In this document: positions 28,559-39,979 of the stretch, piece after piece
How the letters are laid out: every line of letters begins with the position of its first letter
How positions within the stretch are numbered: the first letter of the stretch is position 1
From: Hoplostethus atlanticus
Lineage: Eukaryota > Chordata > Actinopteri > Trachichthyiformes > Trachichthyidae
Assembly (NCBI GenBank): GCA_034670405.1
Contig: JAXDDX010000226.1
Span: 229,001-293,000 of the forward strand
DNA length: 64,000 nt
Direction: 5' to 3'
Notes under the pieces: model-generated
What the model was told of the DNA's origin: nothing
Database searches by the model: none
What the model saw: the letters and a program-made list of their open reading frames with translations, nothing else
Program-made: the position numbers and the translations under genes

Positions 28559-29993
28559 TCACTGAGCATTAACCACCAGGAGTTTCTGCATGTAGGAGTT
28601 GAGCCACCTCTGTCTCTCCATGGCGGTGAGGAGTTTACTCTTCTCTCTGAAGGCAGCATCGTCAGCCACCACCATGTTCCTCTTCCCCATCCCAGCTCCC
28701 TGCTCCCTGCTCCATTTGTCGGGCCAGGCCTTCTCCGAACTGGGAAAACACAAGCCAAGGTAGAGAAATGATTCGGTCAGCCTGCTAGGAAGAGAACAAC
28801 AAGGAGGGGCCAGCCTGCTAGGAAGAGAACAACAAGGAGGGATCAGCCTGCTAGGAAGAGAACAACAAGGAGGGATCAGCCTGCTAGGAAGGGTCAGACT
28901 GCTAGGAAGAGAGCAACAAGGAGGGGCCAGCTTGCTAGGAAGAGAACAACAAGGAGAGGTCAGCCCGCTAGGAAGAGAACAACAAGGAGGGGTCAGACTA
29001 AAAAAGGAGAAGTCAGACCGTGTAGTTACCTTGTTTCACTTTCCTCTGGGGCTGACAGCCACGCCTCCCTCATCAGACCAGGTCTAGTAATGGCTGCCAC
29101 CACAGGCGATGACATTATTTGGACGCTCCAATCACGGAGAGAGATTGGGGTGAGGATGTCCCAATTAACCCATTTGGGTTCCTCTAAACCGTCAGAGCCT
29201 CTGGAATAACAGGAAAACAATAATGTGATAAGACGAAACTCTTAATGATCCCTGTGGGGAAATTGGGTTCAAATATGATCAGTAAGAAAAGCGCAAACAT
29301 GGTTATAAGATGTAACACAACCGACAGTTACACACATGTAAGTAAAAATATATAATATAAATAAATACATAAATAACTGAAAATGTGTGTCATATTCACA
29401 ATAACAACACAAGGCCATGTGTATGTACAGAAAGTGTTGGTGTCAGTTAGTTAGTTACTATCTGTAGTAGCTATAGTGGAAGTTGAGGGAAGCCAGTCAG
29501 TTAGTTGGTTTGATGGCTTCATACTCAGTCAGTCAGTTAGTTACAACCAAGGGCAAAAACAAGTAGCAGGGTTGTTTGTAAGACAGGGAGAGAAACGGGA
29601 GGGAGAAAGGGAAAAAAAGAAGAAAATAATAATAACAATAATAACAATAACATTGTTATTATTATAATAATAGTCTTCATAGTATTTTTTTAAAGAGGGA
29701 GAGAGAGGGGAGAAAAAAAATAATAGTTAAAAAAAAACCGGGAGTTAGTTATTTAAGATAGTATTTTAGTTAGTCAGGCTGCCTAGTTAGCGAGTTTGGA
29801 AGTGAATCAGTCATAAAGCATGTGTGTGTGTCTGTGTAGCAATAATAGTCATGGTATAGTCATAGTAAAGTGAGTTAGTGAGTTGTTACCTGAGTGCTTG
29901 TCGAGGTTGAGGGAAGCCAGAGGTCACCAGAGTCATACCCAGAATGCACAGCAGCAGGTAGGAGGTGCGAGGAATAGCAGGCAGCTCAGCCAT
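28559..29993 (-). CDS. pth2: parathyroid hormone 2 / TIP39 precursor (pth2), complete
   Basis: Secreted neuropeptide, ligand of the PTH2 receptor. Coding exons: 29993-29890, 29200-29030, 28739-28559; phases agree and give 151 aa. The N-terminus MAELPAIPRTSYLLLCILGM with a following hydrophobic run is a signal peptide. Exon 2 encodes the propeptide. The C-terminal part has GKR, then the mature peptide NMVVADDAAFREKSKLL... WLNSYMQKLLVVNAQ, ending at the stop. Counting after KR gives exactly 39 residues, the length that names TIP39, and ADDAAFRE and WLNSYM-KLLV match the mammalian peptide. The ATG lies two bases inside its exon (ttcag before GATGG), so transcription must start in an upstream exon. 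Confidence 0.96.
28562..28678 (-). other. mature TIP39 peptide region, 39 codons
   Basis: It follows the dibasic KR cleavage site (28679-28684) and runs to the last codon before the stop. Conserved ADDAAFRE and WLNSYM blocks are the receptor-binding parts of the family, from established knowledge. Confidence 0.93.
28770..29012. repeat. minisatellite in the second coding intron of pth2
   Basis: At least six imperfect units of about 36 bp carry cagcctgctaggaagagaa and caacaaggagggg. They fill almost the whole 290-bp intron between exons 29030 and 28739. A related stretch (aacaaggaggggtcagacta) occurs at 36035-36054 next to the last rin3 exon. Confidence 0.9.
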
Positions 29994-31789
29994 CCTGAAA
30001 GCACAAAGACGCCCACCCTGGTGTTTTTAAACTCAAAATGGGACGCGGACCAAATCTTTCTACAGTACCTATCAAATAAAGGTTAAAAAAAGCTTCTAGT
30101 TCTTTAGCGCTTGTTTTTTGAAAGGCTACATGAATAAATGCTCTCCAAGCATCAGAAACGATGCTTGGAGGGCGGTTGGATCCATCATTGGGGTCGATAG
30201 TAAGCTTGAAAGTTATTTTATTGAGTTTCTTCTCTTTATTTTCAATGAATTCTACTCATACTTTGCTAGCTATCTATGTTAGCTCATCAAAACAAGATAA
30301 TGTTACGAAAGGCAATACTAAAGCAGTGAAAAATACATGATTTGCCTGCCCAAGGCCACTACATAGATGCAATCTCAGCCTCTCGGACCACCCACAATCG
30401 GTCAGTCGTCGCTGCATGTAGGATCCAATTTAACTGCTTGGGTTTTGGCTACCCATGAAGGAGTTTTTTGCAAGGTCTCGATTTAACTCTGGGTGTCTAG
30501 GGAGTCCTTTTAGAGAACGTGATCCAGTGAGAAGGGTCCTTAGGCGGGTAGTGTCCATTGCCACGGTCCAGTAGGTGCTACAGGAATCCTGTTCAACGTA
30601 CAGAAAACTTTTCAAAAATGTTGTGTCGAAGTCACTGATTAAAGTTACATTTACAGAAACTATAGTATAGTATAGTATATAGTATAGTTTACTAATTTGC
30701 ACATGTAAAAATGTTTTGGAGGTGAGATGAAAAAGGGACAAATATCAGTGACTCTTTACACCTTTACAATAATAGACTTATTCCAGTACATTAACCAATG
30801 GAAAATTATCCATTAGTACTTTTAAATTATGGATAATTTAACCAGTTGGATACTGCTCAAGATTTGACTATCGACTTGGTGCTCAGTGTGACACAGATTA
30901 ATGGGATTTCAGTAAAGAACTGTGTAAATCGTGGTTCAGCACTCAACACTATTTGTGCAGGTTAACGCGCCGGAATAAAGCCATCGTGAAGCAAAGTGTC
31001 ACCAAAACACCTCAACAACCTCAACCTCGAAAAGAAACGGGGAGAGAAAACATAAAACAGCGATGTTTGTTTCTCCAGACTGATTTGGGGGATCTGACTT
31101 TGGGGATCCCAGTCCAGCCTCTGAAGAACTTTCTTCAGGACTTGAGACGGGGTTGGGATCCAAAGGTTAGAAGTTGCACGTGGTATTGCAGCAGCAGACG
31201 GCATATAAAGCAACTCTAGATTCTTAACAAAAAAAGCAGAGCCCTTTATTTTTTTACGCCAAATTCTTCTACATTGGTGCTGTAAAGAACCATTTAAGAA
31301 TATATGAAACGTTATAAACCAGCAGTATTTAATTTGTTTTATGACTTATAGTTCATTGAAGGTTTTTCAAGAGAGAAACACACAACCACACGTATGAGAA
31401 ATAAAAAGCATGGCAAGTAAAGGGGAGATACATTTTAAAATGGAACTTTTTAAGAACAACACTGCGTTCTTTATTCCAATTTAAAAAAAAAAAAAATATT
31501 TTAACCGAGGCTGATTTGAGTCATTGCAGTTTTATATATGAACACTACCCTAACCAAAAAGGGGTTTCCATGCCAGTAAATGAAAAGATGAGGCGACTGT
31601 GGTGAACAGTCAGTCGTTGCTTCTCTGATTCTTCTCTGAATGGACTTCCGTCGTTGAGTCGCTTGGCAAAAAATAGGGTATTTTTTTATTCATACACAAA
31701 AGCCTAAAGCAAAGTTTGGCTGTAAATGTTCGGTTTTAAATGACTTTTTTTTTTTTTTTTTTAAATAATAGGACGCCCCGATTTCTTAC

Positions 31790-31920
31790 CTTGTCAGGTG
31801 GATGGATGTCTCTCTGAAGAATTGGCACCTTAAGGTCCGGTTTCGAAGGTCAAAGTTCAGCCTAAACCGAGAGCGATGAGGAGGAGGAGGATGGAAACTG
31901 ACTGGAATCTCTGTTAACTG
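31790..31920 (-). other. probable 5' untranslated exon of pth2
   Basis: The pth2 ATG exon begins with an acceptor, so an upstream exon is required. On the minus strand this segment ends at a strong donor (ctgacaag before GTAAGAAAT, exon end 31790) and begins about 27-30 bp after a TATA box at 31947-31954. The exact transcription start is inferred. Confidence 0.5.
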
Positions 31921-31946
31921 CTAGCCGCTGCCTGCTGCTGTTTTCT

Positions 31947-31954
31947 CTTATATA
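31947..31954 (-). promoter_or_regulatory. TATA box of the pth2 promoter
   Basis: On the minus strand this reads TATATAAG, followed by gaga. It is at the right distance from the proposed first exon. TATA promoters are common for tissue-restricted peptide hormone genes. Confidence 0.5.
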
Positions 31955-34166
31955 TCTGCTACTAATTTCCACTACTGTCTCTTCTAAACAGAGAAGAAGA
32001 AGTTTGGATAAAAATTGTTTCCTTTTCTTTTGCGTTTGGATCGCGCGTTGCTTTTGGCTCTGCGTGGGTCTACGGATGTTGGAAATCCCCAGCATCTTGT
32101 CATACATTCTTATATATATATACCCTTGCTTTAACCCCCCCCTCTCTCTATACACACACATACACACACACACACAGAATCAAACTAACGTGCAGGTTTT
32201 TTTCTGTCTGCATGACAACTCTAGCAGAAGTGCTGTTAGCTTGTTAGTGTCCCATTACAAAGACACTTGGTAATGCTGGTGTTGTGGAGAGCCAAGGACC
32301 TTGTTACAGAGAGACATTATAGTGGTGATGTGTTACAGCTCTGTGTGTGTGTGTGTGTGTCCGCAGCAGATTAAACCAACATGAGGTGTTTTCTCCATAA
32401 GGCCGCTTTCTCTCTCTTCAAGGACAATATTTAAAATATGAAGGGTTTTATTCTGAAATGCTTTATTTCAGGGAAAAAAAAGCCCTGATGTTTGTTGCTC
32501 AGTATTAAATAACAGATTCCATGGTTTTCATGATATCAGGGTGCAGGACGCTAATAAGTTCATAAATATTTCATAATGCGTTTGATTTTTGCCAAAAGAG
32601 CAATTGTGCATGCTAAAAGGCCCACCCACCAAAGATTTTATGGCTACGCTATACGGCTACTGCTTTGATGGCATCACGTTTGACCTCATTCATGACTTTG
32701 TGTGTGACCTTGTCACTAATGGCAATCTATATGAATTATTCAGCTGTAGTCTGTGCTCTGGTTTCCCCTGAGCACAATGCTGATGGAAGGTGGGCGACTA
32801 AGGGACGAGGAAGTAGAATCCTCTTTATCAAGTCAACTTTATACACAATGAAATTCAAATTATTTTCCATACTATGGGGCAGTAAAAATCATACTTATTG
32901 CCCCTGTAAAGCAGGCTGAGGCAGGTGTCAATGCAGGTTTTACAGACTGACACCCCTGAAGCTCGAATCATTTGGCAGGTTAGTCTCGTGTAGCCTGACT
33001 AACACGCTAAAACATCATAACACCGCAGCCCAGTCCCCTCACCCAGGGGTCACGACCCCTAAAGCCTGATGAAACTGTTACCAGCTTCCTTTGATGATGT
33101 CATTTTTGACCCCTGTTGATGACCTCATTAGAACTTGGGGGGGGGGGGGGGGGGGGGCATCGTCGATCTCTAACTTTTGAAAGATGCAGGCTTAACCAAA
33201 GTTTAGATACCTCCGGATATCATAGTTGAAATGCAAAATAAATACACTTTGATAATGCTTTTGTCAGTAAGCCCCTTTTCCCAGTGGCGCTTTTCAGTGG
33301 CCATCAGTGGAAGCCTGTTGGTTGGCTACGGTCCGAAAAAGTTCCTCGGTTCCTCAAACAACCCACCGGGATCACAGACTTTCCAGAGAGCTTGTTAAGA
33401 CTCATTTTAGTGGAAGGGCCAGTGTATTGAGACACCTTGTTAGAATATCGGCAGCTTGCAGAAACCTTCCGTCTCCCGAACGTCATCTTTTTCAAGATGG
33501 CTCGGGCCCAGGGTCATGAAACACTTCCTATACGTGGGTGACGACAAAATAATACAAAAGGTGAAATTGAGCATTTGTTAGCGTACAGGAAGCTCGTTAC
33601 CATCCAGGGGCCTCGTTAGGGTCCTCGTTGGAAATAATGACCTGCGCACAGGAAGCAGCTGGCCTTAACAATGGCTCTGCAAACGCTCTGATTTTTTACC
33701 AAGGCTAACAAGCTACAAACACACAGCCTGAGTCACATCACACTATTTCTGTCATTGTCCGCTGTGATGAAAATCGCGGTGGGGACAACGGATCGGACTC
33801 TGTCCAATCCATTCATTTGTTCATGTACTTGTTTGTCACAAGCAACACCTTAAGACGCCGCTGATCGGGACTTTGACAAACCTAAGGGAATGATGCATCT
33901 CACCACTGTGTTTGCTTTTTTTTTTTACCTGAATGAAAAATCGATGTGGCCTTTTACGCCGTGCAGGTTCAATATATTCATTCAAAATCCAATATGTTAT
34001 ATAAAGAAAATGCATTAATGTCAGTAGGATGCCATCACATTTTCTTAAAGCTACAATATGCAACTTTTCAATTTGAGACAGGAAGTGGACTGTTAGTCCT
34101 GCCTTCCTCCCCCTCAGTTGGTCAAATTCCCATCCCGACTCATCTTGATGAGCTGTCTACCTTCCC

Positions 34167-34198
<32 letters not shown>

Positions 34199-35760
34199 TC
34201 ACCATAATGCAGAAACTATCTCACCCCTCACCAACAGGAAGACGTCATCAACAGCAGCGTATTACTTCTTCCTACTTCCTTCTGCTTTTGGATGGACTCT
34301 TCTCTTTATATTTACAGTACATGCTTCCTCCTATGATGTTTCATATCAGTGGTGTGTGGGGTGTGTAATTTAATCTTACTTCTCTTCCTCCTCTAGATGT
34401 ACATCGTATTGGAAATGGTTTCACTTCTATGTTTATCTATTTATACTCCAGGTTTTTTTTTTCTTCAATATAACCTTCTGTAGCAGTGGTAGCTATTTTA
34501 GTTTTGATTCCCTGTTTTGGAGGCTGCTGGATGAATACAGAGGAAACGGCAATTGTAAAGGTCACAGTTTATTTACAATAAACTGTCGTTATCGGTATAT
34601 GGAATACAAACGTTGTACGTTGTGGAGTGGAACTGTTCGTTGCTTATGGTAGTGTCCAAGAAGTTACTTTCAAAATGTAATCCCTTACAGATTACTAATT
34701 ACCTGCGTCAAATTAAAATGATGTCTAGAATTGCATCATCAAAACACCATTTCCCCCCCTTCAGACATGTATTCCAACACAAGAAGTAATAGTAGTCTGA
34801 TTGCTGTGGGGCTCTTTTTCAGGATATGGATTAGAGTTACAAATTATTTGCAGATTACTGTAATCCCGTTACACGTAATCGGTTACTCCCCGCATGAGGC
34901 AGAAGCTAGAGAATGAAGCGTCACAGAGTATAAATAGAGTATAAAGATGATCATATATGTGCATGCTAGAATTCTGTATATTTTTTACATAACATAAATC
35001 ACCCCACCACCCCCCGGTCCCTTGGGGTTCCTGACCCCCCCCCCCCCCCCATGTTGAGATCTGCTAATTGAGGAAAATCAGTCTTTGATCTCTTTGGTCT
35101 TCTTCTTCTTTTTTTTTTTTTTTTGTCTTAGTTGGTTGCTGGTCACTTTGGCGATGCATTTAGTTTGTAGGCGGATCACTGCGGTCAGACCAGTGCCTTT
35201 ATACTGGTAGAAAATATCAATTCAAATGAATGGGGTCGCACTAGACAGCAAGAATATTTCTAATTTTACTTCCTGATGGAGAAAATATTTTCTGTTTGCT
35301 GTGCTGCTCATGGCCTGATGCTTTCAGTCACCAGATTAGTCCTTGTTATCAACCGCTAGCTTGGACACGTCAACATGAGTGCATCTCAACACGTCTTTTC
35401 TTAACCACCAGGTTCACATGAATATGATCTGATTGAAATGAATGTTTTCACCACCTATTTCAAATGAAATTAGACTCCCAGTGCACAGATGCAGACGAGT
35501 GTCCGTCTCTTCTCCATTTATGCTTAGTTTAATCAGGTGGTCTCACTGAGATAAAAAACAACATTCATAAAATCAAGAAACGATACACAATCAAATTCAG
35601 CCCAACGTCCCGTCATAATACGTATTGTTAAAAATATCCGTTGCTGTCGAGCGTGACCCCATTCTTCCGAAGAGCCACTTTGGTGATGCAGTCACCACGG
35701 TTACCGCAGTGACATAGTTACCATAGCGATACAGCGGCCGGCACCATGATGTTGGAAGTC
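31955..35760. other. intergenic region between pth2 and rin3
   Basis: Promoter-side sequence of pth2 and downstream sequence of rin3 (the two genes are in tandem on the minus strand). It holds a 21-base G run (33137-33157), a (TTTC)n (34163-34199), a C run at 35033-35050 and fragments of a dispersed repeat (ttacagattactaattacct, cggttactcc) at 34670-34890. No gene was recognised. Confidence 0.6.
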
Positions 35761-38382
35761 TCACAAGCTAATCAGACTCTCCTCTTCCTCCTCCGCTGCT
35801 TTGGTATCGAGAGCTGTTAGGTCGTCCTGGTAACAGCTCTCCTCAGGTGTGGCCGGGGGTTGGTCGCTGGGGCAGCTGTTGCTGGGCTGGTTGTCAGACG
35901 GGTCACCGGGGTGATAGACGAAGCAGTAGGCCCCCGGCGGGAGGCTGCTCTTAACACTGAGGGCCAGCTCTGTAGGGACCAGGGGCCGATAAACACCGTC
36001 CACGTATCCACTCAGTCTGTAGGAGTCTGGGAGAAACAAGGAGGGGTCAGACTACCAGGAGAAGAAGAATAGGAGGGGCCAGGCAGTCTCATCGTGACAC
36101 TGCCCTACATAAACAAACTCACAGCACTGCTGTCTTATATGTGATATTAAAGGGAAATAGCATTCAATTTAAGAACTGACAAATGTACACTCTTGATTGA
36201 TTGAGATTGATTTACAGCACAAAACAGGAAAAGGGCGCTGTTCTTCTTTTACATCCAAATTTTTTAGCAATTAGCCTCCTGTTTTTGTTTTTTTCGCTAG
36301 CGCTTTATGGTTTCCTTTCATGTTGTTACCTTGCTTTCATTGCTTTTGCTATCAGTTTTGTTTATTTTGTTTTGTTTTGTTTTGTTACTCCTTTGTAATG
36401 TACTGTAAATGCATTTTGAAAAGTGTATTATTATTATTATTTTTATAGGACAAGTCAATGGGGTATTAAACGCTCCAAATCATATGCAAGCATTCTAGAC
36501 ACCTGCATAATAATAATAATAGTAAGAACAAGTAAAAAACTGTTTGAAATGTGTTCAACTTTGACAGTAATGGCATTTAAAATAATTTGGGGAAGGTCAT
36601 CATGTCCAACCTTTTGAGATATAACTGTAGAGTTCAATGAATAAATGCCTCATCAGCAGCTATCTATATTAAGTGATGAAGGCATGAAAAGCTTCTTCCA
36701 CCAGGTTACCTTGTTCAAAGCGTGCAGCACACTGCTCTGCTAGCTCTTGGATGGTTGTGCTGGGAGTGACGCCCAGAGTTTTGGGGTTGGATCCCATCTC
36801 AGGACAGCACACTGTCAGGAAGTCCTGCACACACACACACACACACAGGAAATTGACACAGTTAAGTCAACTCATACTCAACTGAAACTGTACAACGTGC
36901 CATTGCGTTAACTATATCTTTTTTAGGCATTGAACTGATGCTCTTTTTTCAGAGCAACTTACAGTGAGTGAGCAGGTATGGGTTCTATTTTTTTTGCTCA
37001 TGGCTGTTGATGGGCATGCATGAGCTGTTGTGGGGATTGAACCTGTGGCTCTGACTATATTGGGGGTGTGGGAAAGACCTCGTTTCCTCCTTTTGGTTCA
37101 TTCATGCTCTCACTTTTGTTACCACTATTTAATAACGTGCATGCAAGTTCAAACTTGAATTTGCTTGATTGCATTCATTTATTTTGTTTAATTCCCCTGA
37201 TATTTAATTGAATAAAGATCCATTTAGTTGAATCAGGCTTTGGTAAGGTATAATGGATAGAGCTCAAGTTTTACTGAGGGGATGAGTCATCAATATGCAG
37301 ACTGGAGGGATGTTAATAAAGTTAGAGAAGATTTGTATCAATCATTTCCTCTTCCAACACCACAACCTCAGAATAGTCAGGTGAAAATGAAGTCTGCATT
37401 TTCTATGTCTATTTGAAAGCTTTCTATGCAACTTGAGTGCACGTTTTATAAATTGTAAACACACAATAGCATGTTGTGTGCACGAGTTAATACTTCGTTA
37501 CCACAAAAACATTTTTCCCCACAGGTCGGCCACTTCCAGGCTCCATAATCTTTTGATCATCAACGCTGGCTAGCTGCAAGACAGTCTCTAACCACAAAGC
37601 CACCTTGTTTTGACAAGTATGTGAACAAATAGTCTGTGGTTGTAAGGAGCCAGGCATTACATACAGTCTGTATTCATCTTGTGAATACTTTGAAAAACAA
37701 ATTTCATGACGATGCAGCAAAAAACCCGATTTGAATCTAAGTATAATCAGATTCCTTACAATTTCACACCCTAACTAGCATTAGCATTAAGCTGATTAAT
37801 GTGTTTATTTTGTTTTGTTATTTTATTTTGTAAACAGTGTAGCCTTTTTTCACTGTCACTTTTTCACTGTTTGTCACTTTTATTTGTAAGTAAATCACAT
37901 TCCTTTTGCATCCGAAGAGCCTCTCAAGCCTTTTTTTCAGTGTGTGGGCCTTTTACTTCTTCTTCTTCTTCATTAAATTTATTTTGTGAAATGTTAATCT
38001 GTTTTATGTTTACGTTTGCTAACTTGTTTGGTGAAATGTCAGTGTGTTTCGCACTTCCAGGCCAAGACTGACAAGCACAACAAACAGTCACCAATGATGA
38101 TGATGATCCCGAGTTTGAAGCAAGCAGACAAATCATCACCGCCATCACCACCAATCATGTATCGTATATTGCCTGACGTTTACAGATCACTGTGTGTGTA
38201 TGTGTGTGTATGTACCTGGACAGATCCCTGGGCCATGTGTTCCTTGTTCAGGGTGCGTCGTCTCTCCCAGCGGTGGATGGAGTCCTGAATCTCCGTGCTG
38301 AGCTGCCGTGTTGCTGCCCTCTGCTGGTCGAAGCTCTTAATGTGCTCCAGAGCCCCATAGGTGGTCGTCAGGTAATAGGAGC

Positions 38383-38427
<45 letters not shown>

Positions 38428-39944
38428 CACACATACACAATATGTTATACACTTTATATCATAACAATAGTTGCTAGGGTGAAATTGTCGTGTGTGTGTG
38501 TATGTGTACCCTCTCCCAGTGTTAGCGATGGGTCCATCAACTCCATCGTATATTCTACATCCAGCTGCAGGGCGGCCAAGTTGGATCGAGCCAGGACGTA
38601 CATCATCACAGGAAGGAAGTCATCAGCGCCATGGGTCCGCCCTAAATACACACAGGCAGACAGGCAGGCAGGCAGGCACACACGCACACACACACCATTT
38701 AACACACCAAATTGCATTGATGTTCTTTTGAATGAGCAATGCAATAAAGACTTTAATATTTTGCCTCTCTGAACTCCTTAATTTTCCTATTTCCACTGTA
38801 GTCCCAAAACATCTGAAATATATTACCATTTCAAAAGAGTTTCAAAAGTAATAATCCATTACATTTTCAAATACATAAATGTCTGTTTTGCTGCTCTCCA
38901 TCAGTGATTGATTTGCTATTGCTATAAACAGGGAGTCAGGGAAGTCTTTCCTAGGGACATATCTGGTGCACAGGAAGCAATGTGTTTACATGCCAGTTTG
39001 TTTGGAATAAACAGAAGAAGAACTGGGTAGTTAGCATGAGCAGCGATTGCCACCGTGGCTGAACAGACAACGAGGAGAAAGGAGAAAGACGGCACAGTAC
39101 TGGACACACTGTTTGATTGACAGGTGATCTCTGGGAAATGCAGTGCAGAAACATCACAGCGATGAGCGCTGAGCACCAAAGATGGAGACTAGATAATAAA
39201 AAATGAGGATTTCACAGATTGCCACCTGGGCAGCTGACAGACATGGAGCTGTCGATGATCCTGAAGGTCCTCAGTAGAGATTAAAGGGTTATTAGGGGTC
39301 CTGACCTGGAGAGCTGACAGACATGGAGTCGTAGATAATCTTGCAGGTCTTCAGCAGTAGCTCTATCTTCCTCTGGGGAGAATACTCCATGTGGAGACTG
39401 TTCAGCTTACTGCTGATCTTCTCCATGGCGGGGGTTTCTGGGACTGCAGTGGTGACTCCTAATGCTGTGGTGGTTCTGCCTAGGACAACAGACTGACACA
39501 CACAACAACAGAGACCCTGTTATGACACTTCACAGTAGTCAAACTATAGTATTAGAACAGTAGTATTAATAGTATGAGTAATATAGAATATTACCATTGC
39601 TATAGCACTAGTACTATGTAGTTACTCCTGATGAGATCCTGGATGAGAGACTATTACTACTACTAATACTACTTCTACTACTTCTACTACTACTACTACT
39701 ACTACTACTATTATTACTACTACTACTCCTGGTATTACTACTACTACCACTACTACCACTACTACTACTACTAGGATACACGTCCTCCCATCATATTACC
39801 GTCCTGTCCTACCTGGTTGTGTGCCAGTTGTTGCAGGCTGCTGTTGTCAGTGTGGAGTTTCTCAAGACTGCGGTAAATCGGCTCTCTCAGTGGCTTCAAT
39901 ACACTCTTACACAGAGCTACTTCCACTATAGTCTCTGGATGGAT

Positions 39945-39979
<35 letters not shown>

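Noticed and set aside
33137..33157. 21-base G run as a possible G-quadruplex or regulatory site
   Set aside because: A single homopolymer in repeat-rich intergenic DNA; possibly of uncertain length in the assembly, with no supporting context.
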